Assembly: GCA_029259945.1 (NCBI GenBank)
Contig: JAJDEF010000020.1
Coordinates: forward strand, 62,001-126,000
Origin: Planctomycetota bacterium
Lineage (GTDB): Bacteria; Planctomycetota; Planctomycetia; Pirellulales; Lacipirellulaceae
Reading direction: 5' to 3'
Length of the DNA: 64,000 bases
The notes beneath the pieces are model-generated. The model ran no database searches, had not been told where the DNA came from, and saw only the letters and a program-made list of their open reading frames with translations. The translations under genes were made by a program, and so were the position numbers. The number at the start of each line of letters is the position of its first letter. Position 1 is the first letter of the stretch. Below, in pieces: positions 53,975 to 63,966 of the stretch.

Positions 53975-55006
53975 ATGATGCATGCTCGATGCCGGACACC
54001 CAACAAGCCAAATACGCCAATACGCTTTGCTACGGCATGGCCTCTCCAGAACTCAAAGTCAATTCTGTTCCAAGTTCTGACTCATAGCCTGCTCATCCTA
54101 TGGCTTCATGAGGGAATCTTTATGATTACAGCGAACGCTCAAGAAATGCTTCCCAAGGAAGTACAAGCTCGCTTGCTCGCTATGCCTCAGGATATGAAAA
54201 TCGGAATAGCGGTAATCGATGCGTCTGGAAAAACGATATTTTTACTCAACGCTGAAAAGGAATTACCGACCGCAAGTGCGATTAAGACAGCCATCCTACT
54301 CGAACTCTTTGCTAGGTATGACCAAAATCTTTCCAACTCACCAAAGGAAATCTTGCAAATTCTTTCAGATCCAGAGCATCTAGCTTTCGCACACTACTCG
54401 GATGCATCCAAGAAAATAATGGTCGCGGACTTGTCGGGCGTTTCCATCAAGCGACTCGGATGGATCATGATAAAAAAACGTGACGACGCTGGGAAAAAAT
54501 ACAGCAACGCAACCTATAATGCTGCCACAAACGTCGCGATAGCTCTTCTTGGTGGCCCTCAAGTAACTACCCGACTTCTCCGGAATCGCGAAAAATCCGC
54601 CTCCGGTATAACCATCAATCGATACATGCTTGCCAACCGAAATACCACCGGCGATAACACGGCCACTCCGATGGCAATGGCATCTCTCTATCAAAAAATA
54701 TTTGGGGGGGAATTAAGATCCTTGCCTCCCGTTGTCGTGAAGGAAGTTCAACGTATCCTGCATTCTCGTGACGACTCAGACGGCAGTAGACTCTATAGAA
54801 AAGGTGGTACCCTTTACAGCGATCCAGTGACGCGGGTAGAAGCTGGTTGCTATCGACATGGGGACCGATCGATGAACTTTGCAATCATGTGTACTCAACC
54901 GCTGCATGAGAGTGATAGCGGTAAATCTCAGTACAAAAACTTAGTACAATGGACACGGTCGATTTATGCCGATCTTCAATTGGCCTTTCTTGGCCAATCA
55001 GGTTGA
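53975..55006 (+). CDS. Class A beta-lactamase-like serine hydrolase
   Basis: A 343-residue protein with a hydrophobic export segment near residues 30-50, the catalytic S101-x-x-K104 in TASAIKTAILLEL, a Y-N-A-A-T-N stretch in place of the S-D-N loop, T-A-T-P-M-A-M-A and K276-G-G. The overall order fits class A beta-lactamase/PBP-like hydrolases, but the S-D-N and K-T-G motifs are degenerate, so antibiotic hydrolysis is uncertain. GAGAG lies upstream of the ATG. It follows a BlaI-M56 pair and retropepsin gene, the context in which a beta-lactamase would be induced. Confidence 0.8.
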   Translation: MMHARCRTPNKPNTPIRFATAWPLQNSKSILFQVLTHSLLILWLHEGIFMITANAQEMLPKEVQARLLAMPQDMKIGIAVIDASGKTIFLLNAEKELPTASAIKTAILLELFARYDQNLSNSPKEILQILSDPEHLAFAHYSDASKKIMVADLSGVSIKRLGWIMIKKRDDAGKKYSNATYNAATNVAIALLGGPQVTTRLLRNREKSASGITINRYMLANRNTTGDNTATPMAMASLYQKIFGGELRSLPPVVVKEVQRILHSRDDSDGSRLYRKGGTLYSDPVTRVEAGCYRHGDRSMNFAIMCTQPLHESDSGKSQYKNLVQWTRSIYADLQLAFLGQSG

Positions 55007-55205
55007 CCTCGTTCTTGTTTCTGGCCCATGCAGAATTCGAGAACTTTGTCTCCATTTTTTTCCTAAATAAGGGCCTTCTGCCGTGAAACAAGAAGGTTAG
55101 CCAGTTCACAACTGAATCTGTTCGATTACAATAGAGCGAAGGCCCATTGGACTTTGCCTAGTCGCAAGTCATTGGGTCATTTCCACCTACGTAGGAGATA
55201 GAACG

Positions 55206-55499
55206 ATGAAACTCGCGATTCGACCGCTTCTCTTGACGTGTGCAATTCTCTGGGGCGGAACCGTGCTCTTGTGCGGGCTAGCTAACATGCAGTGGCCGCC
55301 CTATGGCGAAGGCTTTCTGCAATTAATCGATTCGATCTATCCAGGCTACCATGCCGACGGAAGTATTCGTAACGTGATAGTCGGCGCGCTGTATGGCATG
55401 GTCGACGGTGCCGTCGGCGGCCTCGTTTTCGGACTGCTCTACAATTTCCTGACAAGCAAATGTTGCTGCCACGGCGAATGTTCCACCGAGCAAAAGTAG
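55206..55499 (+). CDS. Small membrane protein (annotated elsewhere as holin-like)
   Basis: A 97-residue protein with two hydrophobic segments (LLLTCAILWGGTVLLCGL and GMVDGAVGGLVFGLLYNF) separated by a Y-P-G-Y-containing linker, and a Cys-rich tail (K-C-C-C-H-G-E-C). Proteins of this type are often labelled bacteriophage holin, but there is no phage context here. AGGAG lies 9 nt before the ATG. The Cys/His tail might bind a metal. Confidence 0.68.
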   Translation: MKLAIRPLLLTCAILWGGTVLLCGLANMQWPPYGEGFLQLIDSIYPGYHADGSIRNVIVGALYGMVDGAVGGLVFGLLYNFLTSKCCCHGECSTEQK

Positions 55500-55536
55500 C
55501 TCGCGGCAGGATAAGCGAGATCGGTCTACCGAGCAC

Positions 55537-57414
55537 CTAGCCTTCGATTTCCAACAGTTCGTCGATTTCGCCCGAAGGCGCAAGAAATCGGGCGACGAGA
55601 CACTCGATCGAGAGATTTTGGCCGAGCAACGTGCGGTTGGCAGGTTCGTCGAGCGAACGATAGATCATCCACTGCTGCTTGTCGCATTGCGCTCGATAAC
55701 CCACCGCAACGTCTTGCGACTGAATTTCCAACGACTGGGCGACCGTCAGTTGCCGCCACGTACACGGCTTAGAGGCTCGCGATTTTTTAAGGTCGATAAA
55801 CAACGGGCAAGCTAGATTTCTGCCTTCGCGTCGTTGCATCAGCTGCAGTTGGCCGTCGCTGGTGGTCAGTTCGCCAACTCGAGGACCGACGCGCCACTCG
55901 GGCAATGCCAGGGGCAGCACGCGAGCAACTGGCCTCTTCGCTACCAACAATCCCTCACGAGTTTCCTCCTCTGCAGCAAAGCTCACCGAAGAATCTAAAG
56001 GCAATCGATACTGATGACAAATCTCGCCCTCCACCGTGCCGTGGATATAATCTGCTAACAAAAGAAACATTTCATCACGGGCAAGCAAGATTTGACGTTC
56101 GAGCCGTGCGCCGTCAGCCAGATCAATGCTTAATTCCAGGTAGTCGACATCCTCATCGCTAAACCAGCACGCTTCTTCCCAAGAGCCCACCGATTCGAGC
56201 TTCTTGCCGTCGACGGTCGTCTCCCAGGTCCAATCACCCGACATCAAACGCTGCGTCCCCGACCAAACATCCAGACGTAGCGTAGGTGTCGAAAAATCGA
56301 GGGCAAGGGTCGGTGCACTGCGATCCCAGTCCGTCCTCATATACGCCAAGCCGGCCCATTCGCAATGATCCGAGATTTCTGGAATCCGGTTACTCTCTTT
56401 GCCGGTGAGCGATCGAGTTAGCTTTTTTCCAAAGATCGAGCGTGCTGCCGAAAGGTCGGCGGCATCTCCGCCCAACCGAAGTAAGTTCTGCAGAAATCCG
56501 GGCGTCCATGATTCGTTGTGCGATGGTGCCAGCAGCGGTTCGCCAGTCGACGACGAAAGAGCAATCGCATGCGTGGTCAAGCATTGAAATTGCTCTTCGG
56601 CATTGCTGCTCCAACAATTTTTCTTATGCGATTTCCCAATCGCCCGACATCGGGTCCAGCATGCCAGCAAAGGGCGCTGAAATTCAAGGTACGGTGCGCG
56701 TACTAGCCCGTCGCCATTCAGTAGTTCTAGCAGGCCTTCGGATAATGCTTCGTGGGCAGAGGATCGCAACTTGCGAACCGCACGAATTTCAGGGAACAAG
56801 TACGCAAGCGTCAGCGAAAGCTCGCCGGCCAAAAGTTGCTGGGCCAAACCTTGCTCAGGTGGAAGCTCGGCATCGGCTCGCCAATCGGCCGACGATCGCG
56901 CGACTTGCCATAGCGCATCCATGAGTTCCCACCAAAACTCAGAGTCAACCTCCGCAGCAATGCGCGGCAGTAGGTGAGCAACCGCCAAACATTCCATCGC
57001 AAAATCAATCGACTGAGGCAACGCCTTCGTGCCCTTCAACCAACCCGTCAGCACCTTTTTAAGTTGCTTACTACTTGAACGAGATTTTGCCTTACGCTGA
57101 TCGCCCAACTTATCAACAAGTGTCAACAAGTCGACGGCTTGTGCAGTAAGCTGCTCAAAATCGAGCCCCCACGCCAAGGGAGACTCGTCGGTTCGGCACA
57201 ACGATTTTAAAGTCTTCGACGCGCGCCGCCCGGCAAGGTGGCGAGACCAAACTTTCCAACTCGCTTCGCCAACCACCCCGTGCGGTGCACAGCTCCGCCA
57301 AAAGTCAGAACGGTCTGCGCTGGTCGAAAGCAAGGCGTCGTCATTCGAGGCACGCTGCCCCTTTTTTGATGCCGATTGCGAAGATTTTTGAGAAGACTCG
57401 AGGGTCGTGGCCAT
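55537..57414 (-). CDS. Heparinase II/III-like protein
   Basis: The 625-residue protein has an alpha-helical N-terminal half and a C-terminal beta-sandwich half (from about residue 340, WAGLAYMRTDWDRSAPTLAL onward) similar to the heparinase II/III domain found in planctomycete cytosolic or periplasmic proteins. There is no signal peptide; the N-terminus is Ser/Lys-rich. Catalytic residues cannot be assigned by eye. AAGGAA lies 6 nt before the ATG. Activity on uronic-acid-containing polysaccharide is only a family-level inference. Confidence 0.7.
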   Translation of the reverse strand: MATTLESSQKSSQSASKKGQRASNDDALLSTSADRSDFWRSCAPHGVVGEASWKVWSRHLAGRRASKTLKSLCRTDESPLAWGLDFEQLTAQAVDLLTLVDKLGDQRKAKSRSSSKQLKKVLTGWLKGTKALPQSIDFAMECLAVAHLLPRIAAEVDSEFWWELMDALWQVARSSADWRADAELPPEQGLAQQLLAGELSLTLAYLFPEIRAVRKLRSSAHEALSEGLLELLNGDGLVRAPYLEFQRPLLACWTRCRAIGKSHKKNCWSSNAEEQFQCLTTHAIALSSSTGEPLLAPSHNESWTPGFLQNLLRLGGDAADLSAARSIFGKKLTRSLTGKESNRIPEISDHCEWAGLAYMRTDWDRSAPTLALDFSTPTLRLDVWSGTQRLMSGDWTWETTVDGKKLESVGSWEEACWFSDEDVDYLELSIDLADGARLERQILLARDEMFLLLADYIHGTVEGEICHQYRLPLDSSVSFAAEEETREGLLVAKRPVARVLPLALPEWRVGPRVGELTTSDGQLQLMQRREGRNLACPLFIDLKKSRASKPCTWRQLTVAQSLEIQSQDVAVGYRAQCDKQQWMIYRSLDEPANRTLLGQNLSIECLVARFLAPSGEIDELLEIEG

Positions 57415-57661
57415 GTCATTCCTTGGTGATAACCAGATCGACGAAACAGAAGGCTGGTAGATTAGCGGGAGACGACCATTCTAGGGGCATTGAACGAAGT
57501 TTTCACGGGGCAATTTCTGTTTTCTAGGAGCCCCGTCCTTTCTCAAAGCTAGAACCGAGAAAAGCTTATTTCCAAGCACTCTGTGCTACTCTACGTCCTC
57601 TGTGGTAAAAACTAAGATACATAGACAGCTGATAGGTCTCAAAATACCTCGGAATTCGACC

Positions 57662-58471
57662 ATGGAAAACAAAATGTTAAGAGCACCCTCCCACCTGTGG
57701 GTTGTCTGTTTCGTTAGCCTGGCATACCTGGGATGCGAGGCACCGCCCGCTGAATCGCCGGTGGAAACACCCGCAGACATCGCTGAAAAATTTGAGGAAG
57801 CGAGCACCCCTGATTCTGAACCACTCGAGGGCGAGCTCGCCGAGGCCCCTCGACTGCCGCCCCCCGACGGGGCAACCGCCATGCCAGAGCCCAATCGAGT
57901 ATGGATTGATACGCAGAAAAAAGTGGTTATTGTCGACGGTTACGTTTCGCTTCAAGAAGGAATGCTAGAAATGTTTGCCTGCCCGTCGGGCACCAAAGAA
58001 CATGAATCTGTGGTTGCCGTCTACAGCTCAGCCCAGGTAGTCCATGCCGCTTTGCTGACCCTCGGCGCAGAGGTGGGAACTCCCGTGCAGTTTAATCCCG
58101 AATTCAAACCACCCACCGGCACCCAGATTGACATCGAAGTCCGCTGGAAAAATGAATCTGGCCAGTGGCAATCCCTCGAAGCACAGCAGTGGATCACCGA
58201 CGTAAAGACCGGGCAACCGATGGCCCACCCCTGGGTATTTTCAGGCAGCGGTTTTTACAAAGACGAAGAAACCGGCGAAGAGTATTACATGGCCGAGTCG
58301 GGCGATTTTATTTGCGTCTCGAACTTCTCCACCGCAACACTCGACATCCCCACCGAAAGCAGCCAAGTCAACGACGGCCTAATGTTCGAAGCAAACGCAA
58401 AAAAAATCCCGCCCATCGGCACCCCCGTCCGGCTAATCCTAACCCCAAAACTAGAAGCCACTAGACACTAG
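57662..58471 (+). CDS. YdjY-domain lipoprotein
   Basis: The 269-residue protein has a lipobox (VCFVSLAYLGC), a Pro/Glu-rich linker and a C-terminal YdjY-type domain, recognised by FACPSGTKEHESVVAVYSSA, VHAALLTLGAEVGTPVQF, PPTGTQIDIEV, WVFSGSGFYKDE and GDFICVSNFSTATLD. This domain is widespread in planctomycetes; its function is unknown. The ATG at 57662 gives a proper lipoprotein signal. It would be anchored in the outer or inner membrane. Confidence 0.83.
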   Translation: MENKMLRAPSHLWVVCFVSLAYLGCEAPPAESPVETPADIAEKFEEASTPDSEPLEGELAEAPRLPPPDGATAMPEPNRVWIDTQKKVVIVDGYVSLQEGMLEMFACPSGTKEHESVVAVYSSAQVVHAALLTLGAEVGTPVQFNPEFKPPTGTQIDIEVRWKNESGQWQSLEAQQWITDVKTGQPMAHPWVFSGSGFYKDEETGEEYYMAESGDFICVSNFSTATLDIPTESSQVNDGLMFEANAKKIPPIGTPVRLILTPKLEATRH

Positions 58472-58505
58472 CATTGACGGTACCATCCCCCACCCACCCC
58501 ATAGC

Positions 58506-58522
58506 CCGGCCATCCTGGCCGG
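58506..58522 (+). repeat. Short hairpin downstream of the YdjY gene
   Basis: CCGGCCA (58506-58512) pairs with TGGCCGG (58516-58522) around TCC. It lacks a T-tract. It may act as a transcript end or be a copy of a dispersed palindrome. Confidence 0.5.
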
Positions 58523-58600
58523 AATAGTTGGTAGACAGAATGACTGGACCAGCACTGAAAACCTCTCGTGCAATGGCATTTTGTGAATGCAGGTGAAAAC

Positions 58601-58834
58601 ATGGCAAACGAATTCAGCCGCCCTGATTTTTCGAGTGGGCAAGTGGAGATTCGTATTGACGACGAAGGTGTAGCTATTTACGGAACTCGTGAAGGTCTTA
58701 AAAGTCTTGCGAGCATCTGCAATGAGTTAGCATCTCGGTTAGGCAACCGACACGGAACAGATCACATCCATTTGGAGGACCGAAACATACTAACGTCTGA
58801 ATCAATAAAAGCTGCAGTAGCCTACTTCGATTAG
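58601..58834 (+). CDS. Small protein, possibly Imm32-like
   Basis: A 77-residue acidic protein: VEIRIDDEGVAIYGTREGLK, SLASICNELASRLG and DHIHLEDRN. The strand-helix-strand order with a final H-I-H-L-E-D recalls Imm32-type immunity proteins, but the match is weak. AGGTG lies 6 nt before the ATG. No polymorphic toxin gene is nearby. If not Imm32, it is a hypothetical protein. Confidence 0.6.
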   Translation: MANEFSRPDFSSGQVEIRIDDEGVAIYGTREGLKSLASICNELASRLGNRHGTDHIHLEDRNILTSESIKAAVAYFD

Positions 58835-58997
58835 AAAGCTACTGAGTGAGGTACGTGCTTTTTTTCAGATCAACAATCATAAATCTCACATCAAACACCC
58901 CTACCCCCGGCCGAAAGTATCGATGGAATCCACTTCACCATTCCACGATAATAACCGATCTCCGTTCTTTGGAAATCTAAAACAAGAATCCCCCCTA

Positions 58998-59077
<80 letters not shown>

Positions 59078-59238
59078 ATCGCTCACAAAAAATTAGCGGG
59101 GATTAGCGCAAATCAGCGGTTCCCCTTGTTGACAATAAAGTCACACCAAATGGACAAAACAGGACAAAACCCTGCCGAATTTTGTCCTCGCAGAATTTCG
59201 CAAAAGCTCTGCGATTACCGTGTCCGTCGCATGCCAAA

Positions 59239-59266
59239 GCGGACAAAACCCAAGAGTTTTGTCCGC
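59239..59266. repeat. GCGGACAAAAC hairpin
   Basis: GCGGACAAAAC (59239-59249) and its perfect complement (59256-59266) enclose CCAAGA. Related GGACAAAAC copies at about 59153 and 59164 and TTTTGTCC at about 59180 make a cluster of the same word. Confidence 0.65.
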
Positions 59267-59404
59267 TAAACCCCCAAACAGCCCGATTCGTGCCAAAACT
59301 CACGCTCGTAAAAACACCAAACCCCGACAAAAGAAGCGCCAAATGCCAACAGCACCCCAGAGTATTGTCCATTTTGTTCACCAAGGGGTGGTCAAAATCC
59401 AACG

Positions 59405-60649
59405 CTACTTCCCCCGCACATCAAAACTAAACAGCAAATCTTGATCGCGTAGGTAAAGTCGGCCCCCGGTGATAACCGGGTGAGTCCAGATTCGCCCCCT
59501 GGGACTACGCAGTTCGGTTTGAGGCTCGAGCCGGAAGCGTCCGTGCTCTTGCCAGCCTTCTTGCGAGGCGGCTATCAGCACCACCTCGCCGTCGTCTTCG
59601 CCCAAACAGTAAAACCGTCCGTCGGCATAAGCGATAGCTCCTTTGCCTAGCTCACCTCGCTCCTGCCAAACTTTTTCACCCGTGTCGAATTCCTGACAAG
59701 TCCAACCTTTTTTGTTGGAGTGCCCGAAAAGATGTTCGCCAATCTGAATCACCCCACCATGATGATTGGACATCAGGCGATTGTCGTAGACCTTCGTGAT
59801 CGAGTGATTCGCGCCCATCTCAACCATCATGCAGCCTGCACCATAGCCAGAGGTGACGTAGATCTTACGACCCCAAACAATGGGAGTCGGAATGACCGCG
59901 GCTTGACCAACCCAAGGTTCAGACCACAGCAGACTCCCTTCTTCAAGATCAACACCAATGAGCTGACCTTCAAAGAGTTGAATGCAAAGCGACCTACCCA
60001 GATGCTCCGCAGTCACCAGGGACGAATAGTGAGCCCCAGCAGTCAGGTCGCTTGTCTGCCAAACCAATTGACCCGACTGCTTGTCGAAAGCAACGATCGC
60101 CCCTTGCTCGCCTCCAGGAGTACAAATAACAAAGTCATTATGAACAAGTGGCGACTCACAATAACCCCACATAGGCAATTCACCGCCCAAGTCTTGCATG
60201 GTTTTCGACCAACGAAGCGTGCCGTCATGGGTATTACAACAAACGAGCGTCCCCTGCCCTCCTAAGGCATAAACACGGTCGCCATCGACCGTGGGAGTCG
60301 ATCGGGGCCCATCCCCCCAACCATTTTCGAGTATCTCGCCAATCGAAGTCGCCCAAAGCTCTTTGCCGTCCGAGGCTCGAAGACAGAGGAGCTGTTCTTC
60401 GTCCTGACGGGCACCAAGAATATAAATCCGATCACCGACCACCGCAGGCCCCGAGTAGCCCAGTCCACAATCTTTGAACAACCATACACGCTCTGGCCCC
60501 TCTTCTGGCCAAGATTGCAGCAAGCCCGTTTCTTGAGAAACATCGTCGCGATTCGGGCCGCGCCATTGGGGCCAATTCGCTTCATCGGCAACTGACAGGT
60601 TGACCAAAAACGAAAGCAGCACAGCGCCAAGGCAAACGACAAATTTCAT
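59405..60649 (-). CDS. Exported PQQ-like beta-propeller protein
   Basis: The 414-residue protein has a signal peptide (MKFVVCLGAVLLSFLVNLSV), the planctomycete motif N-W-P-Q-W-R-G-P-N-R at the start of the mature part, and repeated propeller blades (DGKELWATSIG, DGTLRWSKTM, SGQLVWQTSD, EGSLLWSEPW). PQQ-like propellers of this type mostly lack the cofactor and serve as binding or scaffold proteins. The ATG at 60649 is preferred over a TTG at 60667. Confidence 0.88.
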   Translation of the reverse strand: MKFVVCLGAVLLSFLVNLSVADEANWPQWRGPNRDDVSQETGLLQSWPEEGPERVWLFKDCGLGYSGPAVVGDRIYILGARQDEEQLLCLRASDGKELWATSIGEILENGWGDGPRSTPTVDGDRVYALGGQGTLVCCNTHDGTLRWSKTMQDLGGELPMWGYCESPLVHNDFVICTPGGEQGAIVAFDKQSGQLVWQTSDLTAGAHYSSLVTAEHLGRSLCIQLFEGQLIGVDLEEGSLLWSEPWVGQAAVIPTPIVWGRKIYVTSGYGAGCMMVEMGANHSITKVYDNRLMSNHHGGVIQIGEHLFGHSNKKGWTCQEFDTGEKVWQERGELGKGAIAYADGRFYCLGEDDGEVVLIAASQEGWQEHGRFRLEPQTELRSPRGRIWTHPVITGGRLYLRDQDLLFSFDVRGK

Positions 60650-60734
60650 ATTTGTACCAGCTTCCAAGTCTATGTTACGGAGAGCAAAAGAGGGATGCTC
60701 TAATAGAACGGTTTCTGCCGAAAACGGAAACCTC

Positions 60735-61700
60735 TCAATTCACCACGTTCTGCGACTTGCCGTCGAGAAAAGCAGCGACGTTTTCGACCGTGGTCTGCAG
60801 CAGACGGCTTCGCGCGCTAAGCGTCGCCCAAGCGATGTGTGGTGTAATGGTGCAGTTCTTCGCCTTCAGCAACGGATTGTCGGATGCCGGTGGTTCAGTG
60901 GACAGTACGTCGAGCCCAGCGCCAGCAATTTCGTCAGCCTCTAGTGCCGCAGCCAACGCAACCTCATCAATCAGTGGCCCACGACTTGTATTAATCAAAA
61001 AAGCCGAAGGTTTCATCAAAGCCAGACGTTCTGCATTGACAATCTTTTCTGTCTCCTCAGTCAAAGGGCAATGCAAAATGACGACATCGCTATCACGAAA
61101 AATCGTCTCCAGATCGACCCTGTCGACACCATTGAGAAAATTTTTCGATGTGCGGCTGGTAGCAATCACGTTCATACCAAAAGCACTTGCAAGCTTAGCG
61201 GTTGCCAAGCCGATGCGTCCCAAGCCGACAATCCCCATGGTCTTCCCCTCAAGCTCGATAAGGGGAAAATCCCAAAAACACCAATCAACAGCCGAACTCC
61301 AACGCCCCGCGCGTGCCGCCAAAGAGTGCTCCGCTGTGTGCTGGGTGAAGTTGAGCAAATGGGCAAACACCATTTGAGCAACCGAGCCGGTGCTATAAAC
61401 GGGCACGTTCGAGACGGTGATGCCTCGCTCCTGCGCAGCCTCGACATCCACCACGTTATATCCGGTTGCAGTCACGCCGATGAAACGAAGAGCGTCAAGA
61501 GCTTCCAGCATCTCGCTGGAAAGAACGACCTTGTTCGTCAACAAGATTTCAGCGCCCTTTGCCCGTTCGATCGTCTCCTCTGGTAGAGTGCGATCGTAAA
61601 AGGCACAATCGCCGAGTTGCTTTAATCCGTCCCAACTCAAATCGCCCGGGTTGAGAGTCACTCCATCGAGAACAACGATTTTAGGCAGCTTGCTGCTCAT
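60735..61700 (-). CDS. D-2-hydroxyacid dehydrogenase (glycerate/hydroxypyruvate type)
   Basis: The 321-residue protein has the full family pattern: NAD-binding GIVGLGRIG, catalytic Arg in INTSRGPLIDE, Glu in GAGLDVLSTEPP and His in ITPHIAWAT. Such enzymes interconvert 2-oxoacids and D-2-hydroxyacids with NAD(P)H; hydroxypyruvate or glyoxylate is a frequent substrate. It is soluble and complete. It lies between the propeller gene and a tRNA, with no operon partner of obvious function. Confidence 0.92.
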   Translation of the reverse strand: MSSKLPKIVVLDGVTLNPGDLSWDGLKQLGDCAFYDRTLPEETIERAKGAEILLTNKVVLSSEMLEALDALRFIGVTATGYNVVDVEAAQERGITVSNVPVYSTGSVAQMVFAHLLNFTQHTAEHSLAARAGRWSSAVDWCFWDFPLIELEGKTMGIVGLGRIGLATAKLASAFGMNVIATSRTSKNFLNGVDRVDLETIFRDSDVVILHCPLTEETEKIVNAERLALMKPSAFLINTSRGPLIDEVALAAALEADEIAGAGLDVLSTEPPASDNPLLKAKNCTITPHIAWATLSARSRLLQTTVENVAAFLDGKSQNVVN

Positions 61701-61798
61701 CGCTACACTGAACCGATCTATCGACTTGTCGATACAAAAAGAGCCCCTCGGTCATGGAACCGACGAGCTGGTTTTACCCGAGAAAAGAGAACACTTAG

Positions 61799-61872
<74 letters not shown>

Positions 61873-62196
61873 AAACTGTTGTGCTATAATACTTTAGGGC
61901 TTGTCTCGTAACTTTGCCGAACTGCGGATTATAACACCCTCGACCGCCCTTGCCCAGACCTGCTAAGCCCTTACGCATTCCTGTCCACACACACACCTCC
62001 AACCGAGGCGAGCAGAGGATGTTCCGTAAAAACGAACGGAGAATACTTTCGCAGGGATTACTGAACTCGGCGTCCCCATCTATCAGGCTTTCCTCTTACC
62101 TTTCCTGAAACCCTTTTTTCTGGCATCATCCTGTCATCGATTATCGTAGATAGCCGTACTTAAATTTTTTGTATTCACATTAGGACTCTCGCTGTT
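61873..62196. other. Gene-free stretch between tRNA-Arg and antiporter
   Basis: I see no gene, strong hairpin or repeat beyond a short CA run near 61987. It should hold the promoters of the divergently transcribed tRNA and antiporter. Confidence 0.5.
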
Positions 62197-63966
62197 TTGA
62201 ATCACCCCGACTGGTATCTAGCCCTGACCGTTGGATTACTTTTGGGAGCTGCGCTACTCGCAGGACTCGTGGCGCGAATGCTCCATTTGCCTCGCGTCAC
62301 GGCCTATCTTCTTGTTGGTCTGGCCCTGGGCCCACACACTCCACTGCTGGAATTTTTCGAATGGGCCGCCGAGCAGATCGGCTATTCAATCTCTCTTGCC
62401 GGAATTCACATCTCTGAAGAGCACCTGACGCACCTTGAGCCGGTCGGCAACTTTGCCATTGCTTTGGTTCTATTTAACATGGGCTGTCACTTTCCGCTCT
62501 CCAGCTTCCGGCGAATCGTCAAACGGTTGCTGCCCATGTCGCTGGGCGAAGTCGCAACCACCATGGTTCTAGTGACCGGCGGTTTGTGTCTCCTTGGCAT
62601 GTGGCAAACCGACTCGTGGCTGAGTTGGCAAGTCGCGGTGCTTTTCGGAGCGCTAGCCATTGCAACAGCCCCAGCCACCACCGTACTGGTTCTGAAAGAA
62701 AACCGTAGCGAAGGTCCACTCACCGAGTTCACTACGGGATTAGTGGGACTGAACAATTTAGCTTCGATCGTTCTCTTTGAATTGCTGTTTGTTCTCGTCC
62801 ACGCCACACGCGGCGCTGATATCTCGATTGGCGCAGAATATCTCGAACTCACACGCAACCTGGCGGTCGCAGTTTTGCTCGGATTGGTAGCCGGACTGGC
62901 GGTGAGTTTTTTCTGTGGGATTTTACTATCATCACGGTGGCTTGTACTACTCATCGCGGTGATCTGCCCACTCATGGCCGCATGCGAGCTGCTACACGTC
63001 CCCTACTTGCTTACTTTTTTAACGATGGGCATCACCGTTGCCTCGACATCCGACTTGGCCGAAGACATCAGCGAAGCGCTCGACCGACTCACGGGGTTAT
63101 TATGCGTGGTGTTTTTTGTCATCCACGGCGCAGCGATGGATCTCAACAAGCTCTGGGCTGCCGGCGCTGTTGGGGTGGCGTACATCACCTTGCGTTGCGC
63201 AGGAAAGTATTTCGGTGTCTTCTTCACCGCCAATGCCCACCGCGATGGCCCGCAGGTGAAACGATGGTTGGGCTCCGCTTTGCTTTCGCAAGCCGGGGCA
63301 GCCATCGCCCTTTCGGCCATTGCTGTAGAGCGCGACCAAGTGCTCGGAAAGCAATTGCAAGATATTATCCTGGGTACCATTGTGTTCTTTGAAATTGTTG
63401 GGCCCATCCTGGTTCGTCTCGCGGTGCTACGCGCTGGCGAAGTACCCGTGGCTTCAGCCATTTTACACACCACCAATTCGCCGATCGAGCAATTGCGCAG
63501 CATGGCCTATCGCATCATGCAATCACTGGGAATCAATCCGCTGCATGGCAGCTCTGCCGATCAAATCGATGTCAGCCGAGTGACTCGACGAAACGTCAAA
63601 CCTCTCTTAGCCAGCGCCCATTTCGACCAAGTGCTAGATCACATTGAGCATAGCCACGATAATACTTACCCGGTGGTCAACGACACGGGCGAGCTGATCG
63701 GTATTATCCGTTACCCCGATGTACGCGATGTCTTATTCGAGCCATCACTCAACGCGCTCGTCACTGCGGAAGACTTGGCGGTAACAGCCCATAAATTGCT
63801 CCGGCAAGAGGATACACTCAGCGAAGCTTGGCAATTGCTTAAAGATGGCCACGACGACTGTGTTCCTGTGGTCACTTCGAAAACGCAACCTCAATACATT
63901 GGGGTCGTTCGACGACGCGATCTGCTACGCCTACTAAGCCACAATGCCAGGAATGGGGAATCCTGA
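62197..63966 (+). CDS. CPA2/Kef-type cation:proton antiporter with C-terminal CBS domains
   Basis: The 589-residue protein begins with about 12 hydrophobic segments typical of CPA2 antiporters (LLLGAALLAGLVARMLHLPR, VTAYLLVGLALGPH), including A-P-A-T-T and S-Q-A-G-A segments in the core. The C-terminal 150 residues form two CBS units (HFDQVLDHIEHSHDNTYPVV, DCVPVVTSKTQPQYIGVVRR). CBS pairs bind adenine nucleotides and would gate transport. The start is TTG at 62197, with AGGA about 11 nt upstream. It likely exchanges Na+ or K+ for H+. Complete within the window. Confidence 0.85.
   Translation: MNHPDWYLALTVGLLLGAALLAGLVARMLHLPRVTAYLLVGLALGPHTPLLEFFEWAAEQIGYSISLAGIHISEEHLTHLEPVGNFAIALVLFNMGCHFPLSSFRRIVKRLLPMSLGEVATTMVLVTGGLCLLGMWQTDSWLSWQVAVLFGALAIATAPATTVLVLKENRSEGPLTEFTTGLVGLNNLASIVLFELLFVLVHATRGADISIGAEYLELTRNLAVAVLLGLVAGLAVSFFCGILLSSRWLVLLIAVICPLMAACELLHVPYLLTFLTMGITVASTSDLAEDISEALDRLTGLLCVVFFVIHGAAMDLNKLWAAGAVGVAYITLRCAGKYFGVFFTANAHRDGPQVKRWLGSALLSQAGAAIALSAIAVERDQVLGKQLQDIILGTIVFFEIVGPILVRLAVLRAGEVPVASAILHTTNSPIEQLRSMAYRIMQSLGINPLHGSSADQIDVSRVTRRNVKPLLASAHFDQVLDHIEHSHDNTYPVVNDTGELIGIIRYPDVRDVLFEPSLNALVTAEDLAVTAHKLLRQEDTLSEAWQLLKDGHDDCVPVVTSKTQPQYIGVVRRRDLLRLLSHNARNGES

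Noticed and set aside
55206..55499. Phage holin and hence a prophage remnant
   Set aside because: No lysis, capsid or other phage gene is near; the holin label for such small membrane proteins is unreliable.
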